Part shown: positions 1 through 46,800 of the stretch, piece by piece
Layout: the number at the start of each line of letters is the position of its first letter
Position numbering within the stretch: position 1 is the first letter of the stretch
DNA from: Rachycentron canadum
Taxonomy: Eukaryota > Chordata > Actinopteri > Carangiformes > Rachycentridae
Assembly: GCA_038496675.1 (NCBI GenBank)
Contig: CM076659.1
Span: 16,376,219-16,440,218 of the forward strand
Length of the DNA: 64,000 nucleotides
Reading direction: 5' to 3'
The notes under the pieces: model-generated
Seen by the model: only the letters and a program-made list of their open reading frames with translations
Told to the model about the DNA's origin: nothing
Databases searched by the model: none
Program-made: the position numbers and the translations under genes

Positions 1-1916
1 ATAATTTGGCAGGTTAAAGTTACAAAGTTTCAGTATTTCTTTAAATTAAATTGTTGGCATAACATCCAAACAATCCTCAGTTGAAGTAATTTAAAGCATC
101 TATCATCTTTTATTATTTACGTGGTGCTTTGTGGTAAAACTGAAATGTATAAAATAAAATTACAATTTCAATATGTAGCCATGACATTTAAAACACATTA
201 TCTAATAGTTTATGAACATTAATTTCGACTCGATTATTCTACACAGATCTTGTGTATATTAATGAATTAGAGGGAAAAAAAATATTAAATTAAATTGTTA
301 TTACTATTATTAATAGTGCACAATTATATTAATTTTATTTTTTCTGAATTATTTCTTTACAAACTCTATTTTTCTTCTATGATAAAAATGACAATTTATA
401 ATAAAGTAGCTAGCCAGACATGAGGATTCATAGCTTTTATCCATCATATATAATGGTAAATAAAATATCTTTGTGTTTTTAACAGGCGGTCAGACCAACT
501 GAGCAATTTGAGGATGTCACTTTGGGCTAAACAAATAATCCAACCATTCAGTTAATGATGTTAAGATTAATAAATAATTAAAATTAGTTGTAGTAAAAGT
601 TGATATTGCTTCTAAATATTGGCCTCAAATAAAGAGTGTTAACATGTGTGCCAAAAATACATTTTTGATCTTTGCCACTCATTAGTAGTCAGCATTTGTC
701 TCAGGTGGCCATGGGATGCTGTTTCCCCTCTGAAGGTGAGGACAGACACATTAAATCATGCATGGTAACTGGTGTAAAAGTGTAGTTCAGTGGCCATTAA
801 AGGCAAAAATCATATCCAAAAGAGGTTCCAGTGACTTGGTCAACATATCTAGACTTGTTTCCAAGAACAAGCTTCTGTCATTTTACACTTTTATTTTACA
901 CAAGTAAATTCAATTTCAGAAATATAATGCAAAAGAGCATTCCTTACTACGTTCATGTCCATTTTAAAATAAGTTATGGGGCACAGGCTTAATCAGCATC
1001 ATGTGTAGCTCTGCATCACCAAAGCTCTAAATGAATGGCTCTCATATAACATATATCAAGTATGTGGCTGTAGTGTTTATATATGAGAATAACAAATATT
1101 AGAGATCAGGAAAGATGGATTACTTGCTTACTGCTACCACACTAATTAACAATACATTTCATTTTTTGTCAAGCACATCTATACATGGTTTATGGAAAGC
1201 TCTGCTGAAAGATGTTTTTGAAAATCAGATTGCTTGACCAGAGTCATCTGTTGTATAATTCATAATGATTGTGGCAGATGATATAATAAGAGAGTTCATC
1301 CATTGCTGGAGGAAATTACTCTGACACTGTTTCAACATTTGCAAAGACTGTCCTTTTTCACTGTCACTGTGAAATAATGAAAATGACTGAACGCATGGCC
1401 TCAATTAATCAAATATGCACTTTGTGCAATTTGTGGTACACGTCTATTTTATGTGACATGCAAAGAATCTCTAACAAATGATTCACTTACAAAGGAGTGG
1501 ATCATGCCATTTCTACTGGAGCCTTCCCAAAGGGATACAACTACGTTCTTCTGTTAAGACTCAAAATCTGAACAGATTTTGAGATAAAATCAAACTGCTC
1601 AAGCTATTTTCCCATTACAAAGGAATGGAAAAATAAATCAAACTTATATACAAACGTATAGCTGTCAGTTTTTTTGTAACCTTTGGGGTGTCAATGACAC
1701 CAAAAACTGGACTATGACCTCGATTTCTCAACACAACTTTCCCATGTTAACCAACAAGGACATCCCTACGATAAAGGCTGGTGTGTCTTAAAGACCACAC
1801 ATGTTGCCTAATCTAAATGGGCCGCCCAGTGCAGCCTCAGCAATCCAAGTAATCTGGATATTACTGGATTCCAGCTGTGTTCACAGTAAACTGTTGCCTG
1901 ATGATTCTTCCATCCT
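1..1916. other. kcnh1 3' UTR and downstream flank
   Basis: AT-rich sequence downstream of the kcnh1 stop codon, which is on the minus strand. I see no second gene here. The part next to 1916 must include the kcnh1 3' UTR, but its length cannot be read directly. The first clear minus-strand AATAAA after the stop is near 890-895, which would give a UTR of about 1 kb. No open frame of coding character appears on either strand. Confidence 0.5.
890..895 (-). terminator. kcnh1: candidate kcnh1 polyadenylation signal
   Basis: TTTATT on the plus strand reads AATAAA on the minus strand, about 1.02 kb past the kcnh1 stop. It is the first canonical hexamer I found in that direction. In AT-rich DNA such hexamers arise by chance, so this is only a candidate. 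Confidence 0.25.
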
Positions 1917-38000
<36,084 letters not shown>

Positions 38001-38009
38001 GCTGTAGTA

Positions 38010-39859
38010 AAAAATAAAGGTTATAAAGTGCTACTTCTACAAGCACCTCAACTTTGGCTGCTTTGCATTATAGATCATTTTTGTTGCATTAGCATTAACG
38101 ACTCAATATCATGTATAAATACCGTATAAATCAAGAGTCATCTTGTGCAAAACAACTACCTTTAGCTGATATTTCTGTATTTTTTTGCTTGAGGACAATC
38201 TTTTCCCTGTAAATGAAGCATACTGATCTCGACATCTGTGTCAGTCTGGATAACATGAAGAGACAGAAGACACTAAATCCTCAGAAAAACTGGCAAAATG
38301 CTTAGATCAGCCTAGCTGCTAAGGGCCTTGAAACACTGGTACTGAGGAGAATTGGTGCTGTTTAAAAAGCAAAGACAGGTGACATATATATATTGATTTG
38401 GTTTAGGTTTCTTCTGTTTACTGCACTTCTGTATGAAGTTAACTGATAAGTATATGGAATTACATTTGAAAGCATCCTCATTTTACTTTCAATGCCTAAA
38501 ACAGTGAATTGCAGATTGAAATAATGAACTATGTTTAAATGCGTTACCAAACTGAAGGAAAAGCTTCCTGCAGTCGACCCAGGAGCCTTCTGGTTAGTTA
38601 GTTTTCAAGTATTAATCTCTTGCAGTCAGGTTCTCCGGATGGATGTCCCAAAGGAGCAGTAATACCACAGCATGTGGATTTTCTCTTTGATTCCTGCAGT
38701 AGAAATGGCCCTTTCAAAGACACCATTTTCCCACCAGTCTATTAATCCTGTTCAATTATTTTGGAGCCTGCAGTGGTTATGCTAACCTCGAGCTCAAATA
38801 ATGCTTCTGGTGACAACATCGACATCAAAATGAAACAGACAGAACAAAAACAGTCTCTCTAAAAAAATGTCATGAAAGGTTTCCCCACACCTGTGGTTTG
38901 TGTGGAGCCCAGAGGACTGCTCTGTGTCTCTCCTCTCAGCTTGGTTTCACCTGTTGTCTCAGGTGTAAATCACATTGATGGCTGCTATGGAAACCAGCAG
39001 GGTCTGTGTGCTGCAGAGAAGCACTGAATATCACTGTTTTATGCTAAGCCAGTTAAAATGTTGGAGATAGCTGAACCATGCTATCATATTTGGAGTAGAG
39101 CACACAGACCTTTTACTTCAACCTCTTCATTAAGGCAATTAGAATTTGTCTACAGCTACAGTTCCTTCCTGCAGACACCCCTAAGTGAGGTCTGTTAAGA
39201 AATGACAATATAGTAACAGTTATAATAAAAAGTCTTCCTAGGAGAAGTTGTAATTTTGACACCTATGGTGTGTTGATTACCCAAAATATACTTGTATCTG
39301 CTTACTTAACAGCAATGAAATGTCTCTATACCTTACTGCTTCTGAATGGTAAATGGAGTAAAAGACTAATAGTCATGTGGTGATGTCTCCATTTATAGTC
39401 AAATGATTGCTGAGTCAGTTATTTTAAGGTGCAAACACCTTCTAGCTTTTTAACAACTTTAATCGATGGATCCTTCATAGGTCATAACAAGCAGGAGCAG
39501 GAGGGTATGATATTAATCCACAGGTGGCGTGGTGTTCCTGTAGATCTGCATTATTTGGTTGAATTAATAGACAGCTGGAAATGGGTCAAACTCACACTGC
39601 ACAGTGCCCATCACCAGAGTCACCAGAGAGGCCCAGATTTGCTGTAATCTAACAGCTGACTAACAGCTGTTATAATGACAGCAAGGCCTATTTTTACAAA
39701 CAGAAGACATTAAATTACAGCAGGTTAAAGACAATCTATGGATGGAGTGTGAACATTTCCCTGAAAATGTATTCCTTCTGGTTTTTCTTACTTCAAAGCC
39801 ACAAAAAGACAAGTTAATTTCAGGTATACAGTATTTGCGCTGACTGGATGTCACAGCCT
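38010..39859. other. kcnh1-mrpl57 intergenic region
   Basis: About 1.9 kb between the kcnh1 5' end and the mrpl57 3' end. I see no coding region, RNA gene or clear repeat in it. Confidence 0.55.
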
Positions 39860-39865
39860 TTTAAT
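39860..39865 (-). terminator. mrpl57: candidate mrpl57 polyadenylation signal
   Basis: TTTAAT on the plus strand reads ATTAAA on the minus strand, about 235 bp past the mrpl57 stop. It is the common variant hexamer; only a candidate. Confidence 0.3.
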
Positions 39866-40098
39866 ACATGAAATGTGAAGTGAACCCTTTAAAATTACAT
39901 CAATTTGCCCAACCTCCCTGAATGTGGAGAAAGTATAGAGCTGCTGCAGTGCAGACTCAGTTGGTGTGATAGAAAACCACAAAAAAAGCAGTTTACAGAT
40001 TTGTTTTATAGAGACTGACAGAGTCCGTTTCACGTTCATAACAAAACCCCATTTTTTTCCCATTAGGACAGTCTTTGCATGGCATTTCACTGCTCACA

Positions 40099-40410
40099 TT
40101 AATTCGACCACGTCTTGGTGATTTTCAGATGACTCAAGTGATCTGTCAAGAGCTTGTGTTGAGGAAAATTATTGAATTTGGTATCCTTTATCTTGAGCCA
40201 GTTCTGGGCCCTGCGTTCTGCAGCGTGACAGTACTCCTGCTCCGGAGTCAAGTAGGGCCGGCTGATCCAGTACTCGTTCTCAGCCTCGCGCTCCAGATGC
40301 TTCAGCATATTGCGTTTCATCTGCCATGTGACCTGTCGTGGACGCCGATACTTTCCGATCCACTGCTTCCCAGGGATGCCTTTCCGCAGGAGGGTGAGGG
40401 TGAGGAACAT
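40099..40410 (-). CDS. mrpl57: mitochondrial large ribosomal subunit protein MRPL57 (mL63)
   Basis: Small basic protein of the mitochondrial 39S ribosomal subunit, also called MRP63. The CDS is a single uninterrupted 103-codon frame. It reads MFLTLTLLRKGIPGKQWIGK, then RRPRQVTWQMKRNMLKHLER, EAENEYWISRPYLTPEQE and ends DHLSHLKITKTWSN. The IPG-QWIGK-RRP block, EAEN-YW and the closing L-TK-WS are the family hallmarks, and the human protein is one residue shorter. I chose the ATG at 40410, which has a strong context (GCCACC before ATG); the frame is open a few codons further but has no other ATG. A 3' splice acceptor (ttttcag) lies 15 bp upstream, so the 5' UTR is probably spliced. Confidence 0.96.
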   Translation of the reverse strand: MFLTLTLLRKGIPGKQWIGKYRRPRQVTWQMKRNMLKHLEREAENEYWISRPYLTPEQEYCHAAERRAQNWLKIKDTKFNNFPQHKLLTDHLSHLKITKTWSN

Positions 40411-40424
40411 GGTGGCCAACTACT

Positions 40425-42427
40425 TCTGAAAAGATAAACCAGAGACAACAAGATCAGTGATTGTCACTGCAATGACAGTAGTATTGTTCACAGCAGAAAT
40501 TGGTTTTCAATAGAGCTATTGTGAACAAATAATATCACCATGACAACTAAACAACAGTAAAGAAGTATCATAGTTCTTTCTCACTGACATTTTGATTTCT
40601 CATGGTAGAAAATGCAGTGGTGTTAAGAAAAACATGAGTGATTCCAAGTGACCCAGTAAGCCCCCACCTTATGACTCTGCTTTTACTACAGTGACATGTC
40701 AAAACGTTTTACATGAAAAAGCCCTATTAAAAGGTGTTTTATGTTAACTGACTGAATGGACTGCTGCTTAGACTGAATGTGTACAAAACCTGTGAGTTAA
40801 CCAAAGTGCACATAGTAACAAAGGCGTCGGCAGGCTGGCAATTTGGCCCAATGTAATTTTCATGCACTGTGGCAAAAAAGGAGCGAAATAAATAATTGAC
40901 ACATTTTTCAGCATAAACCAAGACTATATTCCACAAATTGTAAATTACACCCCTTCTTATTTCAGATTTTAATGTCACTGGCCTCTGTCATTGTCCTTAT
41001 GCAGCCAAGCCGTATCTGTCCATTTAAAGGTGAGTTATATTATTTTACTGTGCTGTTAGATTGATTTGATTTGAACATTGAACATTTCCTGAATGAGCTA
41101 TCAAAGCGGCTGCACACATCAAAGCCTTTTACAGGCTAATGTTAATATTATTACTTATTTTTTTAAGACATTTTTTAAGACATCTTATACTTTAAAAAAA
41201 AATAGCAATAGTAGAGACAGAGATTTGACCCAGGGAATTTGTGGTACATGGTCCAGAGTGTTATTCTGCATTCATGCAATATTGGCACAATTAGAAAAAC
41301 AGGAAAAACACCAGTTATTCCAACTTGGGTGTGTTGATGGATTTATTCCTAGGTGGTTACCCCTTCTGTTCAGATTGTAGTCACTTGCTATTAGTATTCA
41401 TATTATATAAACTGAACATTGCATAAACCTCAAGCCACAGGGAAAGAATTAAGCAGTTGAGGGTGAATAAATATGCAATCAGAGGCTAAAATATCCCATA
41501 GAAATAAATGGGGACTGCACCCTTCCTGAAAGTGTGAGACAAAAGCAATAGGAGAAGAATAACAACATTGATCAAGTACAGTGTGCGCTTGCTGGGGTAG
41601 ATGGGCTTCAAGAAACCTTAATGTAATGAGAAAACAAAGTGAATTAAAGAGACAATTGAAGAAATAAAGCAAATAAAACATATACAAATATTACCAAAAG
41701 AGTTTTACCACTGTAAAAATGTATCACATGCCCTTGACATGTTTTAATATTTACCGTTTACTTCAAGCAGAAAGGAAATTTGACTGATTCACTAATCTGT
41801 GTGCTATATAAGTCCAAGCTCCTTCAGCCCCGTTATGGAAATTGTGTTTCCAGAAAGTCAGGTCAGATGTGTTGGATAAATTACAAAAATAAAACAACAA
41901 TAGCTATGACTAAACTACTAATCTCAAGGTGCATTTCAAATGAGTCTCCAGTTCATGAGGTTGTGACTGCCCCCCCTTGTCTAGCAGACAATACAGGAGA
42001 ATTTCCCAAGCCAAAGACAGGCCTCTCAACGCATCCAATACATTTATATATTCATATTATACATTTGCATATTTTCTCACTGGTTTGTAATACAAAAAAT
42101 GCAATACATCAACCGTGTCTGCTGCCATTGAACCAGGAATACTACATGTTATATTATATATTATATCATCAGTGTCTTATCGCTGAGCTAACCTGTTTTC
42201 TTATCTATATATCTTTGACCCTGTGTTAAATCTACGTAATACCTTCCTACACCTACTGACTGAACTGGCCTGTGGCACTAATTAAGTTATTCATTATGTA
42301 CCTTTGAAATCGTTTTTTACTGCAGGAACATGACAATGACATCACAACAAAACTTTATCTTCCTGGGGTGAGGTGGCTTACTGTGCTACAAGTCAATAGT
42401 GTAACAGTACAAATAGTTCAAACAGGT

Positions 42428-42484
<57 letters not shown>

Positions 42485-42520
42485 CGTGTATAGACCTCTC
42501 TCTCTCTCCATATATATATG

Positions 42521-42607
<87 letters not shown>

Positions 42608-42874
42608 ACATTGTTCCACGTAAACTTATGTCATTTCGACATTATATCGTTTACCCTGTTTTTCATTTATTTACGTGAGGTCCCGTTGCACCAAAAGTTA
42701 ACAAATAGAGGAGAATTACAGTGACAGTGTCTAAAAGACGTGTATAGTGTGCTACGTGAAGCTAGTTTAGCTTTAGCCTAACAGTACAGTCCAAGGGCAG
42801 TTTGAAAGGACATCTTATTATTCCGTTTGTTTTTAAATAAAATGACACTAAATACAAACGACATAAATACTCAC
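40425..42874 (-). other. mrpl57: probable 5' UTR intron of mrpl57
   Basis: Bounded on the minus strand by a gtgagt donor at 42874-42869 and a tttatcttttcag acceptor just upstream of the mrpl57 ATG. It holds a compound microsatellite (42430-42604). The intron is inferred from splice sites only. Confidence 0.45.
42430..42604. repeat. compound microsatellite (TG)n-(CG)n-(TC)-(AT)-(GATA)n-(GA)n
   Basis: About 175 bp of abutting simple repeats: TG to 42476, a short CG run, a TC run, a short AT run, about twelve GATA units from about 42520, then a GA run to 42604. It produces artificial Ser-Leu and Thr-His frames. Confidence 0.97.
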
Positions 42875-42970
42875 ATTTTATTATGACAGATGTAGCTTCC
42901 CTTTCCGAGGACAGGATGGGAAACCCTGCAGTATACAAAAAACACAGAAAACAAAACTGTGAAAATGTGT
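42875..42970 (-). other. mrpl57: putative non-coding first exon of mrpl57
   Basis: The minus strand runs into a good donor (aaaat, then gtgagt) at 42875. This is the only strong donor I found upstream in a plausible promoter region that could pair with the acceptor before the mrpl57 ATG. The upstream limit is a guess. Confidence 0.35.
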
Positions 42971-43427
42971 TGAGCGATGGGCTTGGTGTGTTTCCGGATT
43001 ATCTACGGTGGGGGAGAAGGTCCATATGAGATCTGTTCGCTTTTTTAGTGCCACTAGTTCGTAATATGCAAATGAGAAAACAAACCAACTAAGATATGAA
43101 AAGAAATATATAATTTTTTATATATATATAAATTTTATATTATATATATGTTGTATGTTGTAATTACAGATTCGATTAAACCATTTCGTAGTGGGACAAA
43201 TGAAAATCATTACACCTTCAAAATATTTTTGGTACACATGTGGACGCCTATTTGCGAAGAATTAACCATATACAAAACAAATGGCACTCAACATCTGTTG
43301 GCGTTGTCGACAGCTGGCTTCCTGACTTTCCCCGACTCTGGGCTGTGTTCTCCAGGCTCCTCCCTTTGTTGTTTGCTTATTATTGCCGTCTACCTCTTCA
43401 TTTGTTTCATACTCTCCCCCGGTCAAA
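42960..43427. promoter_or_regulatory. divergent mrpl57/cyp3 intergenic promoter region
   Basis: The putative mrpl57 first exon points left and the P450 ATG at 43428 points right, so about 0.5 kb separates the two transcription units. The interval contains a GC-rich patch (cggtgggggagaagg near 43007) and AT runs near 43110-43150. No factor site or TATA box was assigned. Confidence 0.4.
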
Positions 43428-43498
43428 ATGTGTGACTTTACTTTCTTATCACCAACCACCTGGACTTTACTGGCTGTCTTTGTCACCCTGTTATTACT
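43428..43498 (+). CDS. cyp3 exon 1 (membrane anchor)
   Basis: 71 coding nt: MCDFTFLSPTTWTLLAVFVT then LLL plus two bases. The hydrophobic N-terminal helix anchors the enzyme to the ER. Donor gtgagt. Confidence 0.93.
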
Positions 43499-43782
43499 GT
43501 GAGTAGTTTCTACGTCTTTCCAACGGTTACAATGCTACTACTGCTACAGATTTACTGACTGTAACTCTTGGTGAAGCTGTTGTGAAATTAATCGATCTTG
43601 TTTTCTTAATATAGGTACGGCATTTGGCCTTTTAGGATTTTAAAAAAACTGGGAATACCCGGACCAAGACCTCTGCCTTTTATTGGAACATTGTATCATA
43701 TGAGAAAGGTAAAGTAAATATATATATACACATACATACATACACATATGTTTATATAGATATATGTATATATGTGTATGTA

Positions 43783-43849
<67 letters not shown>

Positions 43850-46800
43850 TGACTTTGTTAACACATTTATCACATAAATCCCTTGTAGGAAATGGTTCGT
43901 TTTGACCGTGAGTGCCAAGCCAAGTACGGAAATGTGTGGGGGTGAGTTATTGCTTCATCTGTGGAGATCAATTCCCAGATCTTTTACTTCAGTAAATATA
44001 CCAGTTGATCCTCTCCCAAGGGTCACCAGATAAATTTCAGGGCCCATGAGATGAATCATGACAAACTCATATAACTTTTACTTTTCAAAAAGTCATTTGA
44101 AAGTAACCACCACCATATATATTTTCATTTATTCAACAGCTGATACCTAAAAATATGACATTATGTTTTTGCACAGGTTGTATGAGGGACGTTCACCTGT
44201 TATATTGGTGGCAGATCCTGAGATCATCAAAAATGTGATGGTGAAAGAGTGCTACTCTACGTTTACCAATCGCAGGGTAAGTCGCAGTCTTGTCGCATCT
44301 TATAGAGTATTTACAATTTCAGAATATTATTTCCAGTGACTTAAACATTTGTTGTCATGTATTTGTAAAGCAGAAGTTGCGTTTGGGGTTTTTCCAATTG
44401 TTCTGTTTGTGGAGAGTCCTGTGTAACAAGTTACACATCTAAATAATGCAATAGTAACAATAAAGGAAATGGAACAACAAATGAAAAGTTTCTATAACTT
44501 CGATATGGTTAGGTAAATTACGTTTTCCCACCATTTTAAAGTTGATATCTCACACATTTTGCCAATTAGCCAACCAACAGTATTTAATTATATAGTCTAT
44601 ATTATTAGCATAATGTTTTGATTGAATGTTTTCAATTTTTTGTGAAATATAATCTTAAATCTGCCCAGTTTAATTTATTATCAGATAGATAGATAGGTAG
44701 ATAGAAGGGAGAAATCAAACTGTATAACTCATATAGAAGAATCTAAACACTCAAAATAGTTTCCTGCAAATTGTCCTCATGTTCACAGACTACTTCAGTG
44801 GAAGGACCTTTTAATGATGCTATTACATCAGTTAAAGATGAAAGGTGGAAAAGAATTCGGAGCAGTTTATCTCCGTGTTTCACTAGTGGACGTCTGAAAA
44901 AGGTTGGTATCACACCTGGGTCAATAATATCTGCTTTCTGCTTCCTGTGACCTACTGCAGCCATATATATTGACCTCTGTTACTTGTACTTGATTTGATT
45001 ATTTCCATCCATTCATTATCTATACTGCTTTATCTATACTGTTTATCTAGTATAGTAGTAGTCCTTCATGTCTTTTGGCTGTGGGAGGAAGCCAGAGGGG
45101 AACCCATGCAGGCAAAAGGAAGAACATGCAAATGCCACACAGAAAGGCCCCAGGCCCAGTAATGAACTGTTCTCTGTGAGGTTACAGTGCTAACTACTGC
45201 ACCACCTGCCGCCCTTGATTATTTCCATCGTCTACTATTACATTCTGCACTCCAGTTATTTCAGATGTAGTTACTAGTAACAATGCAGGTGTTTATTTTT
45301 TACTTGAAACAAAATATGACAAATTTATTGAATAAATTACATTGTGTAAAATTAATCCCAACATCAATTTCACTTCTAAACCTCTCAAATAGTTTATTTT
45401 AAATAATTGTTTGATGCCCAAAGAGGCAGAATTATCCAATGTTTCACAAACAACACCAAAGATTAGAGAAGACTCCAACAAATAAATAGAAATTTGTGAA
45501 GCTGAATTTACTTAGTTGGCCTCTTCTTTCTTCTTTCCTATACCATTAATCATCTCTAAACTGGACTACCTGTTTAACTGCATATAAAGTAGTTACAAGC
45601 AGCTCCACCTTGACTTGCTGTATGCACACACACTGTATATCAATATTACCAATCGAGTATAACATAATATATAATAATATATCAGTCCCAGAAGCTATTT
45701 TTCTCCAGAACAAATACTTGCTGATGATACTTTGATTTTAATTGACTTTCACTCATAGTGGACTATTTTTATATTGTTATTGATCTTCTCCTGTTTTTTG
45801 AAGATTTTTCCCATTGTTGCCCGCTACGCAGACCAACTCATTGAGAAACTTGGACGACAGAATTCGGATGAGCCCATTAATGTCAAACAGTATGTTGTTA
45901 ATCTGTTATATTGCAGCATATCATTACATTGTTTGCCATAAAATGAATAAACATGGATGTACCCATTCCATGCTCCATCTTAAAATAAAACCACCTGTTG
46001 TTTTTCTGCTGCAGATTTGTGGCGCCTTACAGTTTAGACATCATTACTAGTGCATCTTTCAGTGTTGAGGCAGACTCCATCAACAACCCAGATGACCCTC
46101 TTAACAGTCATCTACAGAAGATTCTTAACTTCAGAATGTGGCCATTTATTTTAATGAGTATGTCCTGTTTTCAGAGATCACTTGTCACTTGTGTCACTTG
46201 TCCATAAATTCTGATTAACAACCCTTTGGTCTCCTTCCAGTGTTATTTCCTTATCTGGCAAAACTCCTGAAGCTTGAGTTGTTTTGCACAGCCAGTGTGG
46301 ATTATTTCTACAACCTCATCAAGAGATTTAAAGACCAGCATTTGGCAGAGGACACTGTAAGCATTTAATCTGAACCAATTGAAATAGACATTGCAGAGAT
46401 TCAAGGGATATCTTGACATTTTGGGGAAATACATATAATACATTTGAATGAGAAGACTCATATCACTCTCATGTCTATTAAAAGTGAAGCTACAGCTAGC
46501 ACCTAGTTATCTTATCTTAAAATAAAGTTTAACATGGGGAAACAACTATGTTGGGATTAGGAGAAGGAAGGACTACAATGCCATATAAATATTTGAAGGA
46601 AATTGAATAATCCTTCTTCAAATGAACTTTAAAAAGTGTATTTAAACGGTGGGACAGAGCCAGGCTTGCTTTTCCCATTTACCAATCTTAATGCTAAGGT
46701 AAACTAACTCCATGTAATGAATCTTCTCTTCTAACTCTGAGTAGGAAAGTGAATGAGCATAATTTTCAAAATGTGGAATTATTCCTTTAAGCCCAACTCT

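Noticed and set aside
40411..40419. Three extra N-terminal codons for mrpl57
   Set aside because: They would need a TTG start. The ATG at 40410 has a strong Kozak context and matches the family start MFLT.
41780..42229. 149-codon plus-strand open frame
   Set aside because: No similarity to a known domain and low-complexity AT-rich 3' part; it lies in the inferred mrpl57 5' UTR intron.
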